Shown: piece after piece, positions 54,549 through 63,324 of the stretch | Layout of the letters: each line of letters begins with the position of its first letter | Position numbering within the stretch: position 1 is the stretch's first letter | Assembly (NCBI GenBank): GCA_910586975.1 | Contig: CAJUKX010000006.1 | Span: 1-64,000, forward strand | Source of the DNA: an uncultured Muribaculaceae bacterium | Lineage (GTDB): Bacteria > Bacteroidota > Bacteroidia > Bacteroidales > Muribaculaceae | Reading direction: 5' to 3' | DNA: 64,000 bases | Translations under genes and position numbers: made by a program | The notes under the pieces: generated by a model | Database searches by the model: none | What the model was told of the DNA's origin: nothing | The model's input: only the letters and a program-made list of their open reading frames with translations

Positions 54549-54579
54549 CGAAGGTAGACATTATTTTTTATTTGCCAAA
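54549..54579 (-). promoter_or_regulatory. Promoter of the ABC-GntR operon
   Basis: On the minus strand, TTTG (54576-54579), 19-base spacer, then TACCTTCG (54549-54556), one base off the TAnnTTTG form. Confidence 0.5.
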
Positions 54580-54660
54580 CAAATTTTTGAAATTTTTTCA
54601 AAAAAATCAGAAGAGATTATTCTAAATACATGTTAATCCCCAATGCCAAAGCAAGTTACC

Positions 54661-54690
54661 CTCCACTCTCCACTCCAAACTCTCTCCTAA
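54661..54690 (-). repeat. Purine-rich repeat after the terminase gene
   Basis: On the minus strand, AGTGGAGAGTGGAG (54661-54674) lies 20 bases after the terminase stop, within GGAGAG-rich sequence. The same 14 bases follow the portal stop. Confidence 0.5.
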
Positions 54691-54694
54691 AAAA

Positions 54695-56518
54695 CTACCA
54701 CCACAGTTTGCGCGGTGTGTGGTCGACCCTCGGCTCCACTGTCGGGCGCGAGGTTGTGCGCAGCACATACAGCGCAATGGCCCGGCTCATAAGCACATCA
54801 TCGTGGCAGCCCGGTTTGGCGGCATAGCTGCCGTCGGCGCGTTGTTCGTAGGTCAGCAGCTCATCGCAGGCCATGGTGTCGCGTTCTATGTATGCAAGTT
54901 CGCGCACGCCCTCTATAAGGGCTGTTACGGCCATTTCTTTAGTGGCTCGGTTGGTGTGGAATCCCACACGTCCGCCCTCGCGCCTGTATAGCCGCATGTA
55001 TTCGTTGCCGAGCCGTTGCAGTATAAACTGGCCGGCGCCGCAGTTGAGACCTCCTTCGAGCGAATTGGCCTCAACCACGAGCAGAGCCTCATTATAATAA
55101 AAAGCCATGGCCATGGCCTTGTCGGCAAGGAGGTCGTGGTCGCAGTGTCCGCGCCATTGAGCCACCACCTCGGGTACTCCCGGGTCTGCTTTCATCACGG
55201 CTATCACGCTCCAGTCGGCACGCTCGGTGCGACCGCCTATGTCAACCGTCACTATATAGTCGGCACCCGGCTGCGGAGCGCTCCACTGCATCATCATGCC
55301 GCGGCTGTCGGTCACAAAGGCTGTGCCGTCAGCTTTAAGGTCGCCCCTCAGCGGTGTGCGGCATCCCATGCGCAGTGTACCAACCTTGGCGGGGTTGAAT
55401 ATATCGCAGCCTGTGGCAGTGAAGGCTTCGTCGGCAGTGGTGGGGAACTCGGCCATCATCTTGTCGTGAGTGGGATATTCGCGCAGCTTGTGGCGATACC
55501 AGTTTATCTGGTCGAGTGCGCAGCCGTGCTCGGTCCACAGTTTTAGTTCGTAAGGGCTGAGCGATGCGGCCAGTGCGGCAGGGTCATCGGGCGGCAGGCG
55601 ATATATCTCTATGTCGTACCAGGGGATGAAAACGGCATGCTTGTCGCCCTCGCCCTTGCTGCATCTGAGCCATTCGGAGTGAAAATAGTTGCCCACACCG
55701 TTGGCGGTTGACTCCATGGCTATGAGCGTGTAGGGCTGATAGGCTATTGAGCCGCAAACGGCTCTGACGAGGTCGGCCGGGGTATGGCTCGACGTAGCCG
55801 GCCAGAATGCGGTCTCCGACAGGTGGGCCAGGGCGAAGTCGGCACCGCGTATGGCATCCTGGTTCTCGATTGACGAAACTGTGACCCTGCAGCCGCGTCC
55901 GGCTATCTCGCGCACGTTTGACGATCGTTCGTAAGGGCGGAACTTAGGCGGCTCATCACCATCCCACAGCTCGGCGGGATAGTTTTCGATAAGTTTGCTG
56001 TACATGCCCCGTATGCCGGCCGATGTGTCTTTCACCTGCGAGCAGATTATGGAGTTCCAGTTGCGGCAGTGGCACGATTGCAGCCATGCCATATAGGTCT
56101 GAATCAGAGTCGAGCCGCCCCACTGGCGTGCTTTAAGCAGAATCAGGCGTATGGGGCGGCCGTTCAGTCGGTCGTCCTCGAGCACTGCGAGAACCTTGCG
56201 CTGAGGGGCGTTGAGCCTGAATCGCATGTCAAGGCCGCGGGTCTTGTGCTTGATGGTGCAGCAGGTGGCGCACCAGTATTCAAAGTCGTGGCGGCAGCGC
56301 AGACGCTTCCATGCGTTGAGGTCGCGAAGCACGGTGGGGTAGCACGGATCATCGAGCATGGTGAGCGGTATGTAGACCGTGGGCATCTCGGGGTCGGGAG
56401 CGGTGGCTTGTACGCGCAGCGGCGAGGAGCTGTCACCTCTGAGCGGGTCGGGCAGGGGCTTGCGCCCGCTCATCCTGCGGCGGTTCTCATCGAGTATATG
56501 TTGGATTTCGGTATTCAT
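54695..56518 (-). CDS. Phage terminase large subunit, catalytically complete
   Basis: A 607-residue packaging motor and nuclease. Walker A variant ARQWGGST is at 130-137, Walker B HLSETAFW has Glu235, and the coupling region is near 265. The RNase H-like nuclease reads VDIGGRTERADWS (Asp426), VVEANS (Glu483) and CHDDVL (Asp573/Asp574), so all three acidic sites are kept. It normally packages DNA through a portal. Here it is paired only with an upstream tail-like gene (4-bp overlap), with no small subunit, capsid or integrase nearby. Composition is like the host's, suggesting long residence. Confidence 0.85.
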   Translation of the reverse strand: MNTEIQHILDENRRRMSGRKPLPDPLRGDSSSPLRVQATAPDPEMPTVYIPLTMLDDPCYPTVLRDLNAWKRLRCRHDFEYWCATCCTIKHKTRGLDMRFRLNAPQRKVLAVLEDDRLNGRPIRLILLKARQWGGSTLIQTYMAWLQSCHCRNWNSIICSQVKDTSAGIRGMYSKLIENYPAELWDGDEPPKFRPYERSSNVREIAGRGCRVTVSSIENQDAIRGADFALAHLSETAFWPATSSHTPADLVRAVCGSIAYQPYTLIAMESTANGVGNYFHSEWLRCSKGEGDKHAVFIPWYDIEIYRLPPDDPAALAASLSPYELKLWTEHGCALDQINWYRHKLREYPTHDKMMAEFPTTADEAFTATGCDIFNPAKVGTLRMGCRTPLRGDLKADGTAFVTDSRGMMMQWSAPQPGADYIVTVDIGGRTERADWSVIAVMKADPGVPEVVAQWRGHCDHDLLADKAMAMAFYYNEALLVVEANSLEGGLNCGAGQFILQRLGNEYMRLYRREGGRVGFHTNRATKEMAVTALIEGVRELAYIERDTMACDELLTYEQRADGSYAAKPGCHDDVLMSRAIALYVLRTTSRPTVEPRVDHTPRKLWW

Positions 56519-58908
56519 TTTATTTCAAATTTAAAGAATTTTGAATCAGCAGATACCTCGCCCTCCACTGTCAGGGTCAGATTAAGGCGCGGCGGCAGCA
56601 GTACGCGGCGGCATAACGGAGCTTTTAAAGTGCCGCTTACGGTCATATCAATTTCGGGTGCGGGCGATTCCTGCAACAGCGATGCACGCTGCAAACTTAT
56701 GCGCAGACCGGTGAACGAGCCACCCATATACAGCCACAGACTGCGCAGGGCGAGGCATCGCCATGAGTGGTCCTCTATCGTGCCGCGCCACTTTATCCGT
56801 TGCCGCGAGCCGTCGGGTACTTTATGTAAGGCTTTGAAAACCCGACCGGTGGGCTGCTCTACCAGGGTATCGGCGTGGTGCTCGCGTTCAAAAGCCATAT
56901 CGAGAGTGTAGCGGTGCATGCCCCGGTCAAAGCATATAATCTCGGTAGCCGCATCGGTTATACACCACAGCTCGTGGCAGTCGTGCACCCATTTCAGGGC
57001 TTTCACAGGCGGCAGTGAGCCGTCGTCTATACGGGAGATTTTAGAGCCGTTGATCAATACTATATCGCCCGAAGCCACGGCGGCGAGTCCCTTCTCGGTG
57101 TGGGCGAGGGCGTATGGCGAGTCAACCACCCTGTTGTCGATAAGGCTCATCGACATTGATTTCCGCGAGCCGTCCGCGCTGAGCAGATATATGCCACGGG
57201 TGGTGAATACGTAGTAGCGCACACGCCCGAAGTCCCAGCTCGATTGCCCAAACCGCGCTTCGGCAAGGGCATTTATACGGCAGTCCGAGACCCTGATAGA
57301 AGCTATGGGCGTGGTGGGCGCGTCGGCATTGCTCAGCAGTATGCGGTCGTCGTACACCAAAGCATCGCCCACTGCATCGGGCTCCCGATAGACACCGTCG
57401 GCAGCCGGAAGCTCGAATGGACGCATACCCGGATGCACATACACGGCACGATGGCCCGAAGGGTCGCGGCTCAGGGTAAATGTGGCTTTGCGCAAGGTTT
57501 GCCCCGTTACTGCCACGGCCACGGTGATTGCCACCGCCCGGGGCGATGGATATGAAAGCACCGGACCCAGTTGTACGGGCGCACCGCTTGCGCCTGATGC
57601 AGCGCGCACCACGGTGGTGCCGTCGTCAAATCTTATCTCGGTATAAGCCTGCCACGGCATATCGGCCACGGCAGCGGCAAAATGAGTGATGTCGTGGCCC
57701 TCAAAGCGGTTTACCCTGATGCCGCTCCACAGTATGGTGTCGGCACCGGCGGCCATGGTAGAAGCCGTGAACGAATTGGGCGCGGCAAACAAAGCATCGG
57801 CCTCGTCGGCCGGCACCACGTTTGTGGCAAGAGCTTTTTCGAGTAGTTTCACCGCGCTTTCGGCCGATAGTGCGGCCAATGCCGGCAACTCTATCGACGA
57901 TACCGCACGCAACTCCGTGTAGGGAATCCTCGCAAGGGGTGATTCTATCATCTGCATCCTGCCTGTAAGGTCTATTAGCCGCGAGGGGCGGGCGGCAGGG
58001 GCCGGCGAGTCGAGCACGCCGGGGCTGAATGTTACGGTACACAAGGTCTGGGTACCGGCTCTGCGCGAGATAGCTACGGCAACACGGCGCGACGGGTCGC
58101 TGTGGTGTATGGCCGGCGATGTGAGCACTTCGTAGGCCGCCACCGGCGATATGGCCGCAGCGTCGGGCAAATGCAGGTGAAGCGAATAGGTGGGGACTTC
58201 CACCTCAAGCTGATTGGTGGTTTTGCCGTCAGAGCCTGCGCTTAGCTGTAGATAACCTGACCATTCAGGCGTGGTGGGGTGACATATAAGCTGCGGCTCC
58301 GACTCAAACAAGGTGCTACCGCCCGCGCCAAGGGCGCGAATGCGCACCAACACCGGTTGCCAGTAGCGGTTGGTACCGCGCACATTGTTGTCGAGGTCTT
58401 CATACAGGTTTTTGGCTGCGGCAGCCAGTCGGCTTGAGTCGGTAGTCGCGATGTTGTCGCCATGCGAATAAACTTTTGACAGCTCAACCGCAGGCATTGT
58501 AGCGTTCACAGCCACCTCGGCCACAGCCCTTATGCAGGGTAGGGCAGCGGTGGCCACATCCACAGTCTGCAGCGTAGTGCGCAGCAAGGTGTATGCAGCG
58601 CTTCGAGTCATAACCGTGATAGTGGAGTCATCGCCGCCGGGAGCCACGCACAGCGGTTCGGAATCGAGAGTTACCGCCGGGCCGACCATATCGCCATCGG
58701 CCGACATCAGCGCCAGTTGGCTGCCCTTGTGTACAAGATAAGTATTGTCGGTGTTGAGAAGCGCCAGGGGTCTGAACCCCTCGGCCACCCTAAGCTCGGA
58801 CGGAGCTAATGCAGGCCGCAGGCACTTGCCATCGCGGTCTATGCACAGATTGACACACTCCAAGGTATGTCCGCCACTAAAAACGAGGTCGAAATTCTTA
58901 CTGATCAT
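56515..58908 (-). CDS. Phage tail-nozzle-like protein (unassigned)
   Basis: A 797-residue protein with no signal peptide and no family I can name firmly. It is rich in beta-strands with propeller-like blades (RPLALLNTDNTYLVHKGSQLALMSADG; DALVYDDRILLSNAD). It ends in a separate beta domain (residues about 690-797, RQRIKWRGTIEDHSWRCLALRSLWLYMGG). Together with its coupling to a terminase, this suggests a podovirus-type tail nozzle (P22 gp10/T7 gp12 role) or another virion-wall component. That is inference. The start is the ATG at 58908, 20 bases after a -7 element; an upstream in-frame start would lie beyond it. Confidence 0.5.
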   Translation of the reverse strand: MISKNFDLVFSGGHTLECVNLCIDRDGKCLRPALAPSELRVAEGFRPLALLNTDNTYLVHKGSQLALMSADGDMVGPAVTLDSEPLCVAPGGDDSTITVMTRSAAYTLLRTTLQTVDVATAALPCIRAVAEVAVNATMPAVELSKVYSHGDNIATTDSSRLAAAAKNLYEDLDNNVRGTNRYWQPVLVRIRALGAGGSTLFESEPQLICHPTTPEWSGYLQLSAGSDGKTTNQLEVEVPTYSLHLHLPDAAAISPVAAYEVLTSPAIHHSDPSRRVAVAISRRAGTQTLCTVTFSPGVLDSPAPAARPSRLIDLTGRMQMIESPLARIPYTELRAVSSIELPALAALSAESAVKLLEKALATNVVPADEADALFAAPNSFTASTMAAGADTILWSGIRVNRFEGHDITHFAAAVADMPWQAYTEIRFDDGTTVVRAASGASGAPVQLGPVLSYPSPRAVAITVAVAVTGQTLRKATFTLSRDPSGHRAVYVHPGMRPFELPAADGVYREPDAVGDALVYDDRILLSNADAPTTPIASIRVSDCRINALAEARFGQSSWDFGRVRYYVFTTRGIYLLSADGSRKSMSMSLIDNRVVDSPYALAHTEKGLAAVASGDIVLINGSKISRIDDGSLPPVKALKWVHDCHELWCITDAATEIICFDRGMHRYTLDMAFEREHHADTLVEQPTGRVFKALHKVPDGSRQRIKWRGTIEDHSWRCLALRSLWLYMGGSFTGLRISLQRASLLQESPAPEIDMTVSGTLKAPLCRRVLLPPRLNLTLTVEGEVSADSKFFKFEIK

Positions 58909-58928
58909 GATAACGGATTTTTTATCGG

Positions 58929-58936
58929 CAAAATTA
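58929..58936 (-). promoter_or_regulatory. -7 element of the tail-terminase operon
   Basis: TAATTTTG on the minus strand, 20 bases before the ATG at 58908. A TTTG-like element is 24 bases upstream, a little far. Confidence 0.45.
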
Positions 58937-59070
58937 ATCCGACAACAAGCACCCCCTTCCCAAATCACCAAATCCTCACGCTATTCTGTAAAAACCGCCC
59001 TCATCCGGGGTTTTTCAAACCTTTGCAGGCGGTGGGTTGTTGTATCAATACAACTTAAAGCTATTTATTT

Positions 59071-60030
59071 ATGTACTTATCTGAGTCTAACATTAAAGTA
59101 CGCACCTCCTTCATAACCGCACTTAACTTCCGACCTATAACACTTGCCGATTTAACATTGATCAACGGTTTGCTACAGGCTGCCATAAGCCGCACATGCG
59201 ACTATACCGCCGGAGGTATCTTCATGTGGATTGATTATTTCAATTATGAATATTGTGTATACAGCAACACCCTCTTTATAAAGGGGCGCACCGAAAACCG
59301 TCGCACCGAGACCTCGTTCATGCTGCCTATCGGAGCCTTACCGCTGGATGAGGCGGTGGCGCTTGTGCTTGATTATTGCCGTGTGAAAGATATAAGACCC
59401 GTTTTCTCGGCGGTGCCTGCCGACCGCATCGAGGCCCTGCTCGATGTGCTGGGCGAAGGCGCATCGGTTGAGCCGCTTTCTGACTGGTCGGATTATCTGT
59501 ATGACATCAATTCGCTGGCAACTCTGGCCGGCAAGAAACTGGCCAAGAAGCGCAATCACCTGCATCAGTTCGTGCAGGCCAATCCAAACTATATTTTCGA
59601 ACCCATAACCTACGACCTGCTGCCCGAGGTTGAACTGTTTTTTGCCGGAAATGCCATAGGCGACAAGTCAAACGAGGCCATGGCCGAGTATGAGCACGAG
59701 CAGTGCCGCAAGGTGCTCAATCATCTGTCGTCGTACCCCTTTGAGGGTGCTTTGCTGCGCGGCGAGAGCGGCGAGATTGTGGCCTTTGCCATAGGCGAGG
59801 TGATTGGTGATACCCTCTTTGTGCATATAGAGAAGATGAACCACGAGGCCGCCGGCGCCGGCGCTGCGATATGCAGCATGTATGCCCGTTATATGCTGCT
59901 GCGACATAAACAGCTGCGCTATGTGAACCGCGAGGAAGACTGCGGCGACCCCGGGCTGCGCATTGCCAAGCAGCAATATCATCCCCTTGCTCTGCTTGAA
60001 AAATATAATGTAAGGGTGGGGAGAGTTTAG
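59071..60030 (+). CDS. DUF2156 family acyltransferase-like protein
   Basis: A 319-residue cytosolic protein with two GNAT-like folds. It reads like DUF2156: FRPITLADLTLINGLL at the start, a central ANPNYIFEPIT, and the conserved end RYVNREEDCGDPGLRIAKQQYHPLALLEKY. Relatives include phosphatidylglycerol lysyltransferase C-terminal domains, so an aminoacyl- or acyl-transfer role is possible. It is divergent from the tail-terminase operon. Confidence 0.8.
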   Translation: MYLSESNIKVRTSFITALNFRPITLADLTLINGLLQAAISRTCDYTAGGIFMWIDYFNYEYCVYSNTLFIKGRTENRRTETSFMLPIGALPLDEAVALVLDYCRVKDIRPVFSAVPADRIEALLDVLGEGASVEPLSDWSDYLYDINSLATLAGKKLAKKRNHLHQFVQANPNYIFEPITYDLLPEVELFFAGNAIGDKSNEAMAEYEHEQCRKVLNHLSSYPFEGALLRGESGEIVAFAIGEVIGDTLFVHIEKMNHEAAGAGAAICSMYARYMLLRHKQLRYVNREEDCGDPGLRIAKQQYHPLALLEKYNVRVGRV

Positions 60031-60079
60031 AATTGGAGCTAAATTCTAAACTTTAATCTCTAAATTCTAAATTTTTCAC

Positions 60080-60087
60080 TATATTTG
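60080..60087 (+). promoter_or_regulatory. -7 element of the YifB gene
   Basis: TATATTTG, 51 bases before the ATG at 60139. It follows an AT-rich stretch with repeated TAAATTCTAAA (about 60041-60072). Confidence 0.5.
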
Positions 60088-60138
60088 TGGAAATTATTCA
60101 TAAGTGGCTTTAGGTATAAGCCTCATAATTTCCTGAAT

Positions 60139-61698
60139 ATGCTTGTAAAGACTTTCGGTGCCGCTGTGCAGGGTATAGATGCCCTTATTGTAACCATAGA
60201 GGTAACCATGGAAAACGGATTTCAGTTTTGCATGGTGGGCCTGCCCGATGCTGCGGTGAAAGAAAGCCATCAGCGTGTGGTATCGGCCATAAAAGAGAGT
60301 GGCTACGACCCGCCCCGACGCAAGAATATAGTAATAAATCTGTCGCCGGCCGATGTCAAGAAAGAAGGCGCTGCCTACGACCTGCCCATAGCCATAGCGC
60401 TGATGGTGGGTGGCGGGGTGATTGAAGCTCCCGGGCTCGACCGCTATATAATAATGGGCGAGCTGTCGCTCGACGGCACGGTGCTGCCCATACGCGGCGC
60501 GTTGCCCATGGCCATCGAGGCCCGCAAACGCGGCTACAAGGGCATAATAGTGCCCCAAGCCAATGCCTCAGAAGCTGCTGTGGTAAATAACCTTGAGGTG
60601 TATGGCGTGAGAAACCTGCTCGAAGTGGTGGATTTTCTGCGCGGAGCCTCTGACCTGCAGCCGGTGGAGTTCGACACACGTGCCGAATTTGCCAGGACTC
60701 AGCAGAACTTCGACTTCGATTTTTCGGAAGTAAAGGGTCAGGAAAATGTAAAACGCGCCTTTGAGGTAGCATGCGCCGGCGGACACAACATATTGCTCGT
60801 GGGTCCTCCCGGTTCGGGAAAGTCGATGCTCTCCAAGCGATTGCCCACCATAATGCCGCCCCTCACTCTGAGCGAGGCCCTTGAAACCACAAAGATACAC
60901 TCGGTGGCCGGAAAGCTGAAAAGCGGCTCCAAGCTGATGACCGCCAGGCCATTCCGTGCCCCTCACCATACCATTTCGCCCGTGGCGCTGGTGGGCGGTG
61001 GCAACAATCCGCTGCCCGGCGAGATTTCGCTTGCGCACAACGGCATACTGTTCATGGACGAATTTCCCGAATTTCCACGTACGGTGCTCGAGGTGCTGCG
61101 CCAGCCCCTCGAAGACAGGCACATATCCATAAGCCGTGCGCGCTATGCCGTAGACTATCCGGCCGGTTTCATGCTCGTGGCTTCGATGAATCCTTGTCCG
61201 TGCGGTTATTACAACCATCCTACCAAGGAATGTACATGCGCCCCCGGGGCCGTGAGCAAATATCTTGGCCGCATATCAGGGCCGTTGCTCGACCGCATAG
61301 ACATACAATGCGAGATACAGCCTGTGCCGTTTGACAAACTTGCCGGAATGGAAACCGGCGAGAGCAGCACCGACATACGCCTGCGTGTGGTAAAAGCCCG
61401 CGCCGTGCAGGAAGAACGTTTCCGTGGCGAGCGCGAGGTGCATTGCAATGCTCAGATGAATGCCCGGCTGATAGCAAAATGCTGCCGGCTCGACGAGTCC
61501 TCGATGAATATACTGCGCAGGGCCATGACCAAATACGACATGAGTGCCCGAGCCTACGACCGCATACTCAAGGTGGCGCGTACCATAGCCGATCTCGACG
61601 GCTCGGCCGACATTCAGCCCCTGCACGTGCAGGAAGCCATATCATACCGCAACCTCGACCGCGGCAGCTGGGGCAAAGCTAATGCCGTGCTGCCGTAA
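60139..61698 (+). CDS. YifB/ComM family AAA ATPase
   Basis: A 519-residue Mg-chelatase-like ATPase. The N-terminal Lon-protease-like fold (VTIEVTMENGFQFCMVGLPDAAVKES) is followed by AAA+ Walker A GPPGSGKS (222-229), Walker B GILFMDEF and the ASMNPCPCGYY loop with a Cys-rich insert. ComM, its best-known member, is a hexameric helicase that extends branch migration during natural transformation. The start is after the -7 element. Confidence 0.92.
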   Translation: MLVKTFGAAVQGIDALIVTIEVTMENGFQFCMVGLPDAAVKESHQRVVSAIKESGYDPPRRKNIVINLSPADVKKEGAAYDLPIAIALMVGGGVIEAPGLDRYIIMGELSLDGTVLPIRGALPMAIEARKRGYKGIIVPQANASEAAVVNNLEVYGVRNLLEVVDFLRGASDLQPVEFDTRAEFARTQQNFDFDFSEVKGQENVKRAFEVACAGGHNILLVGPPGSGKSMLSKRLPTIMPPLTLSEALETTKIHSVAGKLKSGSKLMTARPFRAPHHTISPVALVGGGNNPLPGEISLAHNGILFMDEFPEFPRTVLEVLRQPLEDRHISISRARYAVDYPAGFMLVASMNPCPCGYYNHPTKECTCAPGAVSKYLGRISGPLLDRIDIQCEIQPVPFDKLAGMETGESSTDIRLRVVKARAVQEERFRGEREVHCNAQMNARLIAKCCRLDESSMNILRRAMTKYDMSARAYDRILKVARTIADLDGSADIQPLHVQEAISYRNLDRGSWGKANAVLP

Positions 61699-61758
61699 GC
61701 AGATGAGGCTCAAGTACGGTGATAACAATATATTAACATATTATTAATATAAAAACCA

Positions 61759-62700
61759 ATGATTAAAACCATATATCTGGCGGGGGGATGCTTTTGGGGT
61801 ACAGCGCATCTTTTCTCGTTGGTGCCCGGAGTCTCGGGTACCACGGCAGGCTATGCCAACAGCATTGTACCCGATCCTTCGTATGAACAGGTGTGCACCG
61901 GCGCCACAGGCGCTGCCGAAACCGTGCGCGTGGAATATGATGCCGACTCGGTGGGGCTGAGCGACCTACTTATGCTATTCTTCAAGAGCATTGACCCTGT
62001 TTCGGTTAACCGTCAGGGCGGCGACTCAGGCCCGCAGTACCGTACGGGCATATATTACACCGATGCGGCCGATGTGCCGGTGATTGAAGCACAGCTTGCA
62101 ACACTGCAACGCCGCTACTCGCAGCCCCTGGCCATAGAATTTGCACAGCTCGATAATTTCTATCCTGCCGAGGACTATCATCAGGATTATCTTTACAAGA
62201 ATCCGGGTGGTTATTGCCATGTGAATCCCGCATTGTTCAAGGAAGCCAAGACAATGGCTGCCAAGAAGCTCGAAAGCAAGCAGGAGCTGCGTGCCCGCCT
62301 CACTCCGCTGCAGTGGGAGGTGACGCAGAATGCCGCCACCGAGCGTCCATTTGTCAACGAATACGACAACGAGTTCCGCAAGGGTATTTACGTGGATATA
62401 ACAGATGGAACACCTCTGTTCCTCTCCACCGACAAGTACAATTCGGGCTGCGGATGGCCGGCTTTCACACGTCCGATAGACGATGAAATGCTCACCGAGA
62501 ACACCGATACCTCTTTCGGTCGTGTGCGTACCGAGGTAAGGTCGGCATCGTCTGACTCGCACCTCGGACATGTATTCCCCGACGGCCCTGCCGAGAGCGG
62601 CGGACTGCGCTATTGCATCAACTCGGCCGCGCTGCGTTTCATCCCTGTAGAAAAAATGGAAGAAGAGGGCTACGGCAAGTACATACCGCTGATTAAATAG
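61759..62700 (+). CDS. msrAB: Bifunctional methionine sulfoxide reductase MsrA-MsrB
   Basis: A 313-residue fusion repairing both S- and R-methionine sulfoxide. MsrA comes first with GGCFWG (Cys11). MsrB follows from about residue 170, with [19 protein letters not shown] and catalytic Cys286 in RYCINSAAL. The zinc-binding CxxC pairs of many MsrB proteins are absent (SSDSHLGH). No signal peptide is seen, so it is predicted to act in the cytosol. Confidence 0.95.
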   Translation: MIKTIYLAGGCFWGTAHLFSLVPGVSGTTAGYANSIVPDPSYEQVCTGATGAAETVRVEYDADSVGLSDLLMLFFKSIDPVSVNRQGGDSGPQYRTGIYYTDAADVPVIEAQLATLQRRYSQPLAIEFAQLDNFYPAEDYHQDYLYKNPGGYCHVNPALFKEAKTMAAKKLESKQELRARLTPLQWEVTQNAATERPFVNEYDNEFRKGIYVDITDGTPLFLSTDKYNSGCGWPAFTRPIDDEMLTENTDTSFGRVRTEVRSASSDSHLGHVFPDGPAESGGLRYCINSAALRFIPVEKMEEEGYGKYIPLIK

Positions 62701-62726
62701 AGCATTATATAACAGCTATAAAACCC

Positions 62727-62759
62727 AACGTAGCGGCTGCCTCCCGGCGCCGCTACGTT
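62727..62759 (+). terminator. Hairpin after msrAB
   Basis: Perfect 11-bp stem AACGTAGCGGC with an 11-base loop, 26 bases after the stop. It has no T-run (AGATATAAA), so termination may depend on other signals. Confidence 0.5.
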
Positions 62760-63028
62760 AGATATAAACCAATCATTATCACATTTCTTACAATGGAAAA
62801 GCTAATTTCTTTATCGCTTTTGTATATTGTAAACGCTTTGTAACACAAATTGGTTCGTATTGTAACTTTATTTTTTTTGAGTTTTTTTGCCGTGTGGTTG
62901 GTAATGGGTTGAATGATAGGATGTTAATGCGGTGCGATTTTTTGTAAAAAAATCACCATATTCCCGGGCACCGTATATCCGGACTCTTATGCCGCATTCT
63001 GCCGGATGCCACTCCATGACTGTATGCC

Positions 63029-63062
63029 TACCGGGCATGCCCTCCCTGTGGTCGTGCATACC
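63029..63062 (-). repeat. 34-bp dispersed repeat, copy 2
   Basis: Reverse complement of 22-55 with four mismatches in 34. Set just left of the 51-bp tandem repeats. Confidence 0.65.
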
Positions 63063-63085
63063 GCGGTTACGATGTTTGCAGACAT

Positions 63086-63238
63086 CCTTGGCGGATGTCA
63101 TACTCTTGGAATACCTGTCATCCAACTTTGTTGGCACCTTGGCGGATGTCATACTCTTGGAATACCTGTCATCCAACCTTGTCGGTACCTTGGCGGATGT
63201 TATATTCTTGGAACACCTGTCATCCAACCTTGTCGGTA
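63086..63238 (+). repeat. Three tandem 51-bp units (minisatellite)
   Basis: Units begin CCTTGGCGGATGT at 63086, 63137 and 63188 and are nearly identical. The unit is a multiple of three and stop-free in several frames. On the minus strand it would encode 17-residue repeats such as KVPTRLDDRYSKSMTSA. There is no spacer between units, so it is not a CRISPR. Confidence 0.9.
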
Positions 63239-63273
63239 TCATGCCATTCACAGGTCGAAATATCACAAAAAAC

Positions 63274-63303
63274 AAGCCCCCGCCTTTGTTGTGGCGGGGG
63301 CTT
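63274..63303 (-). terminator. Terminator of the pyrophosphatase gene
   Basis: Stem AAGCCCCCGCC (63274-63284) with its exact complement (63293-63303). On the minus strand the stem is followed by GTTTTTTGTG. 22 bases after the stop. Confidence 0.85.
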
Positions 63304-63324
63304 TGCTATGGTATGGAGTTTTTA

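Larger units (their letters stand above)
62701..63324. other. Repeat-rich spacer between msrAB and the pyrophosphatase gene
   Basis: 624 bases without a gene I can support. It contains a hairpin (62727-62759), an AT-rich part with T-runs (62860-62950), the second 34-bp repeat (63029-63062), three 51-bp tandem units (63086-63238) and the pyrophosphatase terminator (63274-63303). Long open frames exist on both strands only because the 51-bp unit has no stops. Confidence 0.65.

Noticed and set aside
28897..58908. A single intact prophage
   Set aside because: The genes between the portal and the terminase are ordinary housekeeping genes in their own operons, and there is no integrase, att pair, capsid or lysis gene.
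63086..63238. CRISPR array
   Set aside because: The three 51-bp units are contiguous, with no unique spacers and no cas genes nearby.
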